DNA of 26,117 bases from UBA668 sp031413415. GTDB taxonomy: Bacteria; Actinomycetota; Acidimicrobiia; Acidimicrobiales; Ilumatobacteraceae. The notes under the pieces are model-generated. The model saw nothing but the letters and a program-made list of their open reading frames with translations, was not told where the DNA came from and did not search any database. Positions 14,025 through 21,182 of the stretch are shown in pieces (the stretch's first letter is position 1; each line of letters opens with the position of its first letter). The position numbers were made by a program, and so were the translations under genes. The stretch covers positions 1 through 26,117 of the forward strand of contig JANOET010000336.1 in NCBI GenBank assembly GCA_031413415.1. Direction: 5' to 3'.

Positions 14025-14903
14025 ACGCCGCGTACCGAGCGATCGCACCCGTCGAAGACCCTTGCGTTTCGCCGCCGGGCCCTGCAGTTCGAGTTCACGG
14101 GCGGCCTGGGCGATCTTCACGTCGTTGGTGATGATCTCGCCGAACTGTGCCGGATCGGCGAGCAACCAGCTGTGCGAGCCCTCGACCACCGTGCCCTGCA
14201 CCCCTGACGCGACGCAGAGCGCCTCGAACGACTCGCGCGGGATGATGCCATCGCGAGTGCCCCAGATGATGCTGATCGACAACCCGCTGTCGCGCAGCGC
14301 CTCCAATTCGCTGCGCAGGTCGGCCCGCCGGGCCAGATTTGCGACCTTGACGATGGCTCGCGGGTTGCGCAACAGGTTCGGCAGGAGATCCTCGGCGATC
14401 ACCGGCAACACTCGCGTGGCCTGGCGCACGGGCCACACGTCGCCGGGAAAGTGCAGGCCCCAGTCCCACAGCGGTCGCTCGGTGATGCTGCGCAACGTGC
14501 GCCCGCTGCGCCACGAGGAACCCCCGATGCTGTTCACCAACAGCAGACTGCGCACCCTGGCCCGGTGGTCGTGCGCGAAGCGGACCGCCACACCTCCACC
14601 GAACGAGTGACCGACCACCACGGCAGGTTCGTCGATGTCGAGCGCGACGAGCAGATCGGCCACCCACTGCGCGTACCCGCGCAACGAGAACTGGTCGCCC
14701 GGCAACTCGGGGGTGCCGCCGAAGCCGGGCAGCGACGGGGCGATGACCCGACAACCCTGCGAGGCGATCTCCTCGATGACGTCGCGGTACGTGTGTTGCG
14801 CCAGCGCCCACCCGTGGAGCACGACCACCGGCAGCCCTTCACCGGCGGTGCTGTACCCGGCAGGGCGGCCCTGCACGAACGTTCGCTGGTCGACGACGAT
14901 CAC
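14016..14903 (-). CDS. alpha/beta hydrolase fold protein
   Basis: A 295-aa serine hydrolase with all fold landmarks: VVVLHGWALAQHTY (oxyanion region, about 27-39), APSLPGFGGTPEL, the nucleophile elbow GHSFGGG with Ser100, the acid strand IIWGTRDGIIP and the catalytic His in EGSHSWLL near the C-terminus. A very basic tail (KRKGLRRVRSLGTRRRA) follows, possibly for membrane or nucleic acid contact. The enzyme type is unknown. The GTG at 14903 is chosen because it is 4 nt after the stop of the NfeD-like gene and the protein then begins with a conserved strand; reading further upstream enters the NfeD coding sequence. The two genes are one operon, so the hydrolase may act at the membrane with NfeD, which is inference. 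Confidence 0.85.
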   Translation of the reverse strand: MIVVDQRTFVQGRPAGYSTAGEGLPVVVLHGWALAQHTYRDVIEEIASQGCRVIAPSLPGFGGTPELPGDQFSLRGYAQWVADLLVALDIDEPAVVVGHSFGGGVAVRFAHDHRARVRSLLLVNSIGGSSWRSGRTLRSITERPLWDWGLHFPGDVWPVRQATRVLPVIAEDLLPNLLRNPRAIVKVANLARRADLRSELEALRDSGLSISIIWGTRDGIIPRESFEALCVASGVQGTVVEGSHSWLLADPAQFGEIITNDVKIAQAARELELQGPAAKRKGLRRVRSLGTRRRA

Positions 14904-14907
14904 GCGT

Positions 14908-16350
14908 TCAGGCCTGTTGCGACTCGGCCTCGTCGGTCGCCGCTTCGGCGACGGTGCCCTTGGCGCGGCGCTCGCGGTAGTCGCGGGCAGCACCTTCGGC
15001 CGGCTCGACCTCGAGTGTGACGCCGTCGATGGCGACGACACGCAGCTCGTCGCCCGCAGCGATCGGCGTCGCCCGGTTCGTGCGGGCCCGCCACTTCGAC
15101 TCGCCCACCTGGGCCACTCCCTCGGGGCTGATCGAGCCGACAGCGGTTCCGGAGCTGCCGATCATCCACTCACGACCGATGGTGGGTGTCGCGAATCGGG
15201 TGCGCACCATCGACGGCATGCCGACGATGAATGTCAACGCCACTCCGGCCACGACGGCGAACAGCGTGAACCAGCCGAGACGCAGGTCGTTGCCGGGCAG
15301 CGGCTCGTAGAGGAACCATGCGCCGAGCACGAACAGCACCAGCCCCACCCCGGTCCAGAACCGTGGGATGCCCACCTGCACGTCGATCGCGAAGGCGAGC
15401 ATCGACAGCACGAGGAGCACCAGCGCGCCGCTGCGAGCGGGCAACGCCTCGAGACCGTACGAACCGAGCACCAGCAGCACCGCGCCGACGAAACCGGCCA
15501 CGCCGACGCCGGCGGTGAAGAACTCGAACAACAGCAGGCACATGCCGATGACGAAGAACAGGAAGGCAATGGGTGGGCTGGCCACCGTGTGGAACAGCTC
15601 TTCGAGCAGCCCCAGACCAGTGAACCGCACCAGGGTGGCGATGTTCTGCGTCTCGCCCTGGTCGTTCAGCTCCTGGGACACCGTGTCGAGGACGGTGCCG
15701 TCGTCGAGTGTGACGCCATCCATCGCGAGCACCATGCTGCGTACCGTCGGAACACCCTGGTCGGTGGTCTCGAGCTTCAGGATGTCGGCATCGCGTGCTT
15801 CGGCGAACGACAGCGAGCGGTTTTTCAACAGGCTGGCGTTGGGGCCGAGGTCGACGGACTTGCCGCCGTCGAGCGTGAACAGCTCGCCCGTGTGGCCGAG
15901 GCGACTGCCCGCCACCATGGCGGTGACGTCGGCGACGCCGAACAGCTGTGCCGGCAGCCCGTAGGCGCGCGCCCCGCTGGAGGGCCCGACCCAGATGCCG
16001 ATGGCGACGGGTGCGTCGGCGACGGCCTGCAACAGGTCGCGCATGACGTCGTCGGAGACGATTGCGCCGTCGGTGTTCATCTGCAGGATGAGCGCCTGCG
16101 AACCGTGGCCGGCGGCCTGGGTGATGGCGTCCTTCACCGACTGCACCTGCACGTCGTCGAACAGACCCGAGACCTGGAGTACGTCGACCGGGGCGAGGTC
16201 CGTGGACACGGTGTCATCGGTGGGCGTGCTGCTGGACGGCGGCACGCTGACCGACGAGGTGGTGCCCGCGTGGGCGGTCGAACCGATCAGAGACAGCCCA
16301 GCCATGCCCGCGAGGGGCGTGAAGAGAAGGGCGATCGCTAGTCTGCGCAC
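14908..16350 (-). CDS. NfeD-family membrane protein with degenerate ClpP-like domain
   Basis: A 480-aa protein with the long-form NfeD layout. A signal peptide (1-28, ending STAHA) precedes a ClpP-class domain at about 52-240, then about four to five transmembrane segments at roughly 300-420, and a C-terminal OB-fold NfeD domain (IGSSGTAVGSISPEGVAQVG, about 425-462). In active family members the protease has TPGG and a GARAxSAG block carrying the nucleophile serine. Here these read NTDGA and GARAYGLPA (126-134), so the serine appears lost. Related proteins act in membrane quality control with stomatin-like partners, none of which is seen here. GGAGG lies 5 nt before the GTG at 16350, fixing the start. 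The start is 2 bp from the divergent ATPase gene, so its promoter must lie inside that gene. Confidence 0.85.
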   Translation of the reverse strand: MRRLAIALLFTPLAGMAGLSLIGSTAHAGTTSSVSVPPSSSTPTDDTVSTDLAPVDVLQVSGLFDDVQVQSVKDAITQAAGHGSQALILQMNTDGAIVSDDVMRDLLQAVADAPVAIGIWVGPSSGARAYGLPAQLFGVADVTAMVAGSRLGHTGELFTLDGGKSVDLGPNASLLKNRSLSFAEARDADILKLETTDQGVPTVRSMVLAMDGVTLDDGTVLDTVSQELNDQGETQNIATLVRFTGLGLLEELFHTVASPPIAFLFFVIGMCLLLFEFFTAGVGVAGFVGAVLLVLGSYGLEALPARSGALVLLVLSMLAFAIDVQVGIPRFWTGVGLVLFVLGAWFLYEPLPGNDLRLGWFTLFAVVAGVALTFIVGMPSMVRTRFATPTIGREWMIGSSGTAVGSISPEGVAQVGESKWRARTNRATPIAAGDELRVVAIDGVTLEVEPAEGAARDYRERRAKGTVAEAATDEAESQQA

Positions 16351-16360
16351 AAGTGCCTCC
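16339..16360. promoter_or_regulatory. interlocked divergent start region of nfeD-like and arsA-like genes
   Basis: TAGTCT (16339-16344, plus) ends 8 nt before the GTG of the ATPase at 16353 and lies within the NfeD coding sequence. The NfeD ribosome binding site GGAGG (minus, complement of 16356-16360) lies within the ATPase coding sequence. The two start codons are only 2 bp apart. Confidence 0.6.
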
Positions 16361-17213
16361 GAGAAAGAGCGTGGATCCGCTGCAGTTCGTCTCCGCCGCC
16401 CGGGTGGCCGTCGTGGCCGGCAAGGGTGGGGTTGGGAAGACCACGGTAACTGGCGTTCTGGCGCGTGCGGCAATCCGTCGGGGGCTTCGTGTGCTCATCG
16501 TCGAACTCGACGGCAAGCCGACGCTGGAGGAACTGGTCCCCGGACTGGAGGTGCAGCACATCTCGGCCAGCGCCGCACTCGGCGAGTACCTGGACACGCA
16601 CGGTCTGTCGCGGGTGACGAAGCGCCTGACCAGCAGTGGCATCATCGACGTGGTGGCCACCGCCAGCCCGGGGATCGACGACATCGTGGTGCTCGGGAAG
16701 ATCAAACAACTCGAGCAGAGCGGCAGGTACGACCTGATCGTGGTCGACGGGCCGGCTGCCGGGCACGCGATCACGTTCCTCCTGGCAGCAAAAGGCCTGC
16801 TGGCGACGGTCCGTAGCGGCCCGATCGCGGCGCAGGCCACCGAGGTGGCGGCGATGCTGGCCGACCCCACGCGCTGCCAGGTGGTGCTGGTCACCCTGCC
16901 CGAGACCACACCCGTGAACGAGGCGCTCGAAACCGCCACCGCACTGCGCGAGCGAGTCGGCGTGCACCTGGCGCCCATCGTGGTGAACGCCGTCGACGAC
17001 GGCCCGCGGCTCGACGCCGAGGCGGCCAAGGGGGGCACGCCCATGCGTGCCGCGGCCGAGTTCCGCAACGCCCGGCGAGCCCTGCATGCCGCCGAGCGCG
17101 CCCGCCTGACCGAGGCCCTCGATCTGCCCCAATTGGTCTTGCCGCAGGTGCCGGGTTCGGTCCTCGATGCCGAGGCGATCGACCGCCTCGCCGACACCTG
17201 GGCGCCGTCGTGA
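16353..17213 (+). CDS. ArsA/Get3-like P-loop ATPase, first of a pair
   Basis: A 286-aa SIMIBI-class ATPase. The deviant Walker A AGKGGVGKTT at residues 22-31 carries the signature lysine K24 that acts in trans across the dimer, and a Walker B-like strand LIVVDGPAAGHA follows near 125-140. It lacks the arsenite-binding cysteines of true ArsA and the hydrophobic tail-anchor groove cannot be judged from sequence. Actinobacteria often carry two such adjacent genes (in M. tuberculosis Rv3679 and Rv3680, from memory) thought to form a heteromeric ATPase. The GTG start at 16353 is set by a TAGTCT hexamer 8 nt upstream. It overlaps the second ATPase gene by 4 nt (GTGA). Confidence 0.88.
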   Translation: MPPRKSVDPLQFVSAARVAVVAGKGGVGKTTVTGVLARAAIRRGLRVLIVELDGKPTLEELVPGLEVQHISASAALGEYLDTHGLSRVTKRLTSSGIIDVVATASPGIDDIVVLGKIKQLEQSGRYDLIVVDGPAAGHAITFLLAAKGLLATVRSGPIAAQATEVAAMLADPTRCQVVLVTLPETTPVNEALETATALRERVGVHLAPIVVNAVDDGPRLDAEAAKGGTPMRAAAEFRNARRALHAAERARLTEALDLPQLVLPQVPGSVLDAEAIDRLADTWAPS

Positions 17214-18289
17214 CCGTCACGCTGAACGACCACCTCGCCACCGCCCAGGTGGTCATCTGTTGCGGCTCCGGCGGCGTGGGCAAGACCACCACCTCGGCCG
17301 CGCTGGGAATGCAGGCCGCCGCCCTCGGGCGTCGGGCCGTGGTCGTCACCATCGATCCGGCCCGCCGGCTGGCCGATGCACTGGGCGTGCCCGGTGGCCT
17401 GACCAACGACCCCGTGCGCCTCGACCTCGACGAGCCGGGTGAGCTGTGGGCGCTGATGCTCGACACGGCCACCACGTTCGACGGTTTGGTTCGTGCCAAC
17501 GCCGAGAACCCCGAGCAGGCCGAACGCATTCTGGCCAACCGTTTCTACCGCAACGTCGCGAGCAGCCTGTCGGGCACACAGGACTACATGGCCGCCGAAC
17601 GCCTGCACGCCCTGCACCGGGACGAACGGTTCGACCTGGTGATCGTCGACACGCCACCCACCCGTAACGCGCTGGATTTCCTCGACGCGCCGAACACGCT
17701 GGCGCGATTCATCGACCACCCGCTGTTCAAGATGCTGATGCTGCCCACGCGCCGCGGCCTGAAGGTGTTCAACCTCGCCGCGCAACCGGTACTCAAGTCC
17801 ATCGGTCGCGTCGTCGGCGGCGACGTGCTCGCCGACGCAGTGGCGTTCTTCCAGGCCTTCTCGGGTATGGAGACCGGGTTTCGGGAGCGGGCCGACGATG
17901 TCATCGCTCTGCTCGGCAGCGACGTGTCCCGGTTCGTCCTCGTGGCATCGCCTCGGGCCGACACCATCGAGGAGGCGCAGTTCTTCGCGACTCGCCTGCA
18001 GCAGAGCGATCTGGTCGTCGGCGCCGTGGTCGTCAACCGGTGCACGCCCACCTTCGGGGAACCACCCGCCAAACGACCGCGTTCGCTCGCCCAGGCGGCG
18101 CTGTTCGACAACCTCGTCGAGCTGCGAGCCACGGCCGAGGCCGAGCGCGCCCACGCCGCCCACCTGATGACGTGCGACGCGTTGGCGGACGACGTGCACA
18201 CCACGTTCGTGCCCACGCTGTGGGGCGACGTGCACACGATGGAGGCGCTGACCACGATCCGCTTCCTGCTGTTCCCGCCCACCCGGTAA
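17210..18289 (+). CDS. ArsA/Get3-like P-loop ATPase, second of a pair
   Basis: A 359-aa ATPase related to the preceding gene. Its Walker A reads CGSGGVGKTT (18-27), so the signature lysine of the deviant P-loop is Ser20 and it may rely on the partner subunit for that residue. DPARRLADALG (about 50-60) and LVIVDTPPTRNALDFLDAP (about 145-163) are classic ArsA/Get3 switch motifs. The central part (FKMLMLPTRRGLKVFNLAAQ) is helical and hydrophobic. The GTG start overlaps the first ATPase stop as GTGA, indicating coupled synthesis and likely a heterodimer. Its cargo is unknown; Get3 proteins handle tail-anchored membrane proteins in eukaryotes, and the bacterial pair has been linked to stress or wall phenotypes. 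Its TAA stop forms part of the next promoter. Confidence 0.88.
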   Translation: MTVTLNDHLATAQVVICCGSGGVGKTTTSAALGMQAAALGRRAVVVTIDPARRLADALGVPGGLTNDPVRLDLDEPGELWALMLDTATTFDGLVRANAENPEQAERILANRFYRNVASSLSGTQDYMAAERLHALHRDERFDLVIVDTPPTRNALDFLDAPNTLARFIDHPLFKMLMLPTRRGLKVFNLAAQPVLKSIGRVVGGDVLADAVAFFQAFSGMETGFRERADDVIALLGSDVSRFVLVASPRADTIEEAQFFATRLQQSDLVVGAVVVNRCTPTFGEPPAKRPRSLAQAALFDNLVELRATAEAERAHAAHLMTCDALADDVHTTFVPTLWGDVHTMEALTTIRFLLFPPTR

Positions 18290-18292
18290 CGT
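18287..18292 (+). promoter_or_regulatory. -10 element TAACGT of a leaderless promoter
   Basis: TAACGT ends 7 nt before the GTG at 18300 and uses the TAA stop codon of the upstream ATPase gene as its first three bases. Confidence 0.55.
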
Positions 18293-18299
18293 CTGCGAC

Positions 18300-18773
18300 G
18301 TGCACATTCTCGTCGCCACGGATGCCGATTACGTCGTCAACGACGTCACCGGCGCGCTCAGCTCGCCCGACACCAGCTTCACCATCGTCAGCGAGGGTCG
18401 CGAAGTCAGCCGGCTCGTCGCCCGCGGTGGCGTCGACCTGGCCATCCTCGACCTGCAGATCGGCTCGAAGGGCGGCATGGCCGTCACCATGGATCTGCGG
18501 CTCGACGAGAGCGCCGGAGGGTTGCCGAACGTGAAGGTCCTCATGCTGCTCGACCGCAAGGCCGACGTGCATCTGGCCAAGCGGTCCGCTGCCGACGGTT
18601 ACCTCATCAAGCCGTTCGATCCCCTGGCGCTGAAGCGGGCCGTGAAGCTCGTTCTGGAGGGCCCTGCGGAACCCGTTGTGGCCTCCGGCGAGTTGGCGGG
18701 CGAGTCGGGTGGCGAGTCGGATGGCGAGACCGCGCCGGAATCGGCGGAGGAAGAAACGGCGACCGCCGGATAG
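18300..18773 (+). CDS. stand-alone response regulator receiver domain protein
   Basis: A 157-aa single-domain receiver (CheY-like). The acidic pair is near D8/D10, the phospho-acceptor is D51 (LAILDLQIG), and the conserved lysine is K104 in YLIKPF, so phosphorylation is plausible. There is no DNA-binding or other output domain; residues 121-157 form an acidic, Gly/Ser/Glu-rich tail with short GES repeats that is probably disordered. No histidine kinase is next to it. It begins at a GTG 7 nt after TAACGT, so it can be transcribed as its own leaderless mRNA in addition to read-through from the ATPase genes. Its role cannot be inferred beyond phosphorelay signalling or protein binding. Confidence 0.85.
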   Translation: MHILVATDADYVVNDVTGALSSPDTSFTIVSEGREVSRLVARGGVDLAILDLQIGSKGGMAVTMDLRLDESAGGLPNVKVLMLLDRKADVHLAKRSAADGYLIKPFDPLALKRAVKLVLEGPAEPVVASGELAGESGGESDGETAPESAEEETATAG

Positions 18774-18776
18774 CAT
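18771..18776 (+). promoter_or_regulatory. -10 element TAGCAT for the tRNA-Pro gene
   Basis: TAGCAT overlaps the stop codon of the receiver gene and ends 12 nt before the tRNA, which would give a short 5' leader for RNase P to remove. Confidence 0.45.
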
Positions 18777-18788
18777 GCTTTCTCGCTA

Positions 18789-18866
18789 CGGGGTGTAGCG
18801 CAGCTTGGTTAGCGCGCCACGTTCGGGACGTGGAGGTCGGAAGTTCGAATCTTCTCACCCCGACCA
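18789..18866 (+). tRNA. tRNA-Pro (anticodon CGG)
   Basis: A complete cloverleaf can be drawn. The acceptor stem CGGGGTG pairs with CACCCCG, followed by discriminator A and an encoded CCA. The D-arm is AGCGC...GCGC, the anticodon stem CCACG/CGTGG closes the loop TTCGGGA with anticodon CGG, and the T-loop is TTCGAAT. It reads CCG codons, which are frequent in this GC-rich DNA. Confidence 0.96.
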
Positions 18867-18872
18867 GCACGA

Positions 18873-18896
18873 GATGCCCGCCGAAAGGCGGGCATC
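18873..18896 (+). terminator. intrinsic hairpin after tRNA-Pro
   Basis: GATGCCCGCC (18873-18882), a GAAA tetraloop, and GGCGGGCATC (18887-18896) form a perfect 10-bp stem 6 nt after the tRNA CCA. There is no T-tract. It also faces the 3' end of the minus-strand MazG-like gene and could stop transcription from both sides. Confidence 0.8.
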
Positions 18897-18921
18897 GCCG
18901 CGTCCGGGCTCGGCGCGTCGG

Positions 18922-19203
18922 TCATCCGCAGGTGCAGGGGATGGCGTGGCAGCGGGGGCAGCCGTCGCGGTACCGATCGACGGCATCGGTGAGATCGACG
19001 CCCATCTGGTTCGCGATGGTCGCCACCCAGGCGATGACATCGCCGAACTCGTGGACACGTTGGTCGTGCGTGCCCTTGCGCACCGCCTGCGCCAACTCAC
19101 CCACTTCTTCCGCCAACCAGGCCACCGAAGCCGGCACGCCGCGCTCCCGGTCTCGTTCGCCGAACGTGCGCTCGATGACGTCCTGCAATTCGCGGAGGTC
19201 CAC
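18922..19203 (-). CDS. MazG-like nucleotide pyrophosphohydrolase
   Basis: A 93-aa all-alpha NTP pyrophosphohydrolase. The metal-binding pattern of the MazG fold is visible: LAEEVGEL with E32, E33 and E36, and EFGDVIAWV with E52 and D55. A short C-terminal cysteine knuckle follows (C82-x2-C85, C90-x-C92), which may bind zinc and is often seen in small actinobacterial and archaeal MazG-like proteins. The likely role is hydrolysis of non-canonical or excess NTPs. The GTG start at 19203 is one base after the asd stop (TGACGTG), so it is expressed with asd by translational coupling. No partner toxin or antitoxin gene is next to it. Confidence 0.85.
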   Translation of the reverse strand: MDLRELQDVIERTFGERDRERGVPASVAWLAEEVGELAQAVRKGTHDQRVHEFGDVIAWVATIANQMGVDLTDAVDRYRDGCPRCHAIPCTCG

Positions 19204-19204
19204 G

Positions 19205-20224
19205 TCAGACGAGCAGTTCGGCGATCTGCACGGCGTTCAGCGCGGCACCCTTGCGAAGGTTGTCGTTGCTCAGGAACAGCACCAGACCGCGGCCGCCGTC
19301 GACACTGGAGTCCTGGCGGAGACGACCGACAAAGCTCGGGTCCTTGCCTGCGGCTTCGAGCGGCGTCGGTACGTCGAGCAGCTGCACCCCGGGGGCTGCG
19401 GCGAGCAGCTCGGTGGCGCGCTCGACGCTGATGGGGTTGGCGAACTCGGCATTGATGCTGATGGAGTGACCGGTGAAGACCGGCACACGCACGCACGTAC
19501 CACTGACGCGCAGCTCGGGGATGTCGAGGATCTTGCGGCTCTCGTGGCGCAGTTTTTGCTCCTCGTCGGTCTCGAACGAGCCGTCGTCGACGTACTTGCC
19601 GGCATACGGCAGCACGTTGAACGCGATGGGCTTGCTGAACTTGGTCGGAGCCGGAAACGCCACGGCCTCACCGTCGTGGGTGAGCTCGCGCGCCCGATCG
19701 GTCACCTCGCGAGACTGCTTGTCGAGCTCGTCGACTCCGGCGAGCCCGCCTCCGCTGACGGCCTGATAGGTGCTGGCCACCACGCGCACCAATCCGGCTT
19801 CGTCGTGCAACGGCTTGAGCACCGGCATGGCAGCCATGGTGGTGCAGTTCGGGTTGGCGATGATGCCGATCTTCGCATTGCGGACTTCGCCGCCGTTGAC
19901 CTCACTGACGATGAGCGGGACGTCCGGGTGCATGCGCCACGCCGACGAGTTGTCGATGACGATGACCCCCGCAGCGGCGAACTTCGGCGCGAGTTCCCTC
20001 GAGCTGGTGGCACCCGACGAGAACAGGGCGACGTCGAGGCCGCTGGGGTCGGCCGTGGCAGCGTCCTCGACCGTGATGTCGGTGCCCTTCCACGGCAACG
20101 TGGTCCCTGCGCTTCGGGACGACGCGAAGAACCGGATCTCGTCGACCGGGAAGTTGCGTTCCTCGAGAATGGCGCGCATGACCGCACCGACCTGACCTGT
20201 TGCTCCGACGACGCCTACTCGCAT
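19205..20224 (-). CDS. asd: aspartate-semialdehyde dehydrogenase
   Basis: This enzyme reduces aspartyl phosphate to aspartate semialdehyde with NADPH, the branch point to lysine, diaminopimelate, threonine and methionine. The 339-aa protein has VGVVGATGQVGAVM (3-16) for NADP binding, SSGATSS (69-75), the catalytic C127 in NPNCTTM, the QAVSGGG loop and FTGHS. Length and motifs are standard. The ATG at 20224 follows TAGCAT by 7 nt, so it has its own leaderless promoter. It lies downstream of lysC on the same strand but a methyltransferase gene separates them, unlike the usual tight lysC-asd operon. A 7-bp inverted repeat (20238-20244 / 20271-20277) lies just upstream of the -10 and may be regulatory. 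Confidence 0.95.
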   Translation of the reverse strand: MRVGVVGATGQVGAVMRAILEERNFPVDEIRFFASSRSAGTTLPWKGTDITVEDAATADPSGLDVALFSSGATSSRELAPKFAAAGVIVIDNSSAWRMHPDVPLIVSEVNGGEVRNAKIGIIANPNCTTMAAMPVLKPLHDEAGLVRVVASTYQAVSGGGLAGVDELDKQSREVTDRARELTHDGEAVAFPAPTKFSKPIAFNVLPYAGKYVDDGSFETDEEQKLRHESRKILDIPELRVSGTCVRVPVFTGHSISINAEFANPISVERATELLAAAPGVQLLDVPTPLEAAGKDPSFVGRLRQDSSVDGGRGLVLFLSNDNLRKGAALNAVQIAELLV

Positions 20225-20231
20225 GGCGAAA

Positions 20232-20237
20232 ATGCTA
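20232..20237 (-). promoter_or_regulatory. -10 element TAGCAT of a leaderless promoter (asd)
   Basis: On the minus strand TAGCAT ends 7 nt before the asd ATG. The inverted repeat ACGGAGC/GCTCCGT (20238-20244 and 20271-20277) abuts it on the upstream side. Confidence 0.55.
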
Positions 20238-20320
20238 ACGGAGCGCGAGCGCGAAGGAGCCGGAATTCATGCTCCGTGGTCGCCGACCAGCGGCTCGCCC
20301 ATTTCAGCGAACGGGGCGGG

Positions 20321-21145
20321 TCACTTCACGGTGGCGACGAGCCACCAGTGGCTGCGGTGGACACCGACGAACACGTCGTCGCGGGCACCGGCCACGTCGA
20401 ACGGCCGACGCTTCGGCGAGCGGAAGATCGCGGCGTCGGCGACCGACGACCCAATGGTCTCCCAGACCTCGGTGGGCGACAGTCGATTGGCCTGCCAACC
20501 AAGCCGTGCGGCGAATCGCATCTGGGCGATCTTCGGCCCGACCGTGGGCAAACGCCACGTGGCACGGGTGACCTTGCCGGCCGGCCACAGCACCGCATCC
20601 TGGGGCACCCAGGTACGGAAGTTCAAGCAGACCTTGCCACCGGGCTTTGCGACTCGCACGGCCTCGCGCGCCAAGGCAAGGGCGTCGTCGTGATGGCAGT
20701 GCTGCAGCGTGATGTAGCTGAAGACCATGTCGGCTGAACTGTCGGCCAGGGCGAGCGTGCGACCGTCGCCGACGTGGCTGGTCTGCAGCCGCTCGGGGCG
20801 ACCGAACTGGGCGACGGTCTCTCGACAGCGTTCCAGGAACGCGGCGTCGAGGTCGCACGCCACCACCTTCGCGAAGATGTGGGAGAAGCTGGCCGTCATG
20901 CGCCCGATGCCACTGCCGATCTCGACGATCGACTGGTCGGCAACCGACGGCGACATGAGTCCGAAGGCCTCGAGGTACGCCCGGGTCTCGTGGTTGCCTG
21001 TCTCGACGAAACCGGCGAGGTTCAGTTCCTCGCCGGTGACGTTGTTGAAAACCCACCCCGTCTCGCGCACGACGTCGTCGGCGGAGTGTTCGTTCTCGGA
21101 GGCAGTACCCGCGGCTTTCCACGGCACATGTTGACGACGCGTCAT
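20321..21145 (-). CDS. class I SAM-dependent methyltransferase
   Basis: A 274-aa enzyme with the class I methyltransferase fold. Motif I is VEIGSGIGRMT (74-84), the acidic end of strand 2 is ACDLD (97-100), and the post-motif strands FSYITLQH and AVRVAKPGGKVCLNF match methyltransferase domains of the type 11 group. The C-terminal 90 residues (from about 185) are not part of the core domain and end in WWLVATVK. The substrate is unknown. The ATG at 21145 has GGGGA close upstream. It lies 37 bp after lysC and 96 bp before asd, on the same strand, so it is inserted in the usual lysC-asd arrangement; nothing in its sequence ties it to aspartate metabolism. Confidence 0.85.
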   Translation of the reverse strand: MTRRQHVPWKAAGTASENEHSADDVVRETGWVFNNVTGEELNLAGFVETGNHETRAYLEAFGLMSPSVADQSIVEIGSGIGRMTASFSHIFAKVVACDLDAAFLERCRETVAQFGRPERLQTSHVGDGRTLALADSSADMVFSYITLQHCHHDDALALAREAVRVAKPGGKVCLNFRTWVPQDAVLWPAGKVTRATWRLPTVGPKIAQMRFAARLGWQANRLSPTEVWETIGSSVADAAIFRSPKRRPFDVAGARDDVFVGVHRSHWWLVATVK

Positions 21146-21182
21146 GACATCCCCAGTGTGGCAGGAACTGGCAGCCGCAGCG

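Noticed and set aside
14635..16341. 568-codon plus-strand frame opposite the NfeD-like gene
   Set aside because: Low-complexity composition rich in His, Gln and Glu, as expected from the reverse of a GC-rich gene; no recognisable domain.
16351..18319. Long minus-strand frame opposite the two ATPase genes
   Set aside because: The plus strand holds two proteins with clear P-loops; the reverse frame has no motif and no promoter.
18662..18770. Repeated GGCGAGTCGG-like units at the end of the receiver gene as a separate repeat element
   Set aside because: They are short, imperfect and in frame, and simply encode the acidic GES tail.
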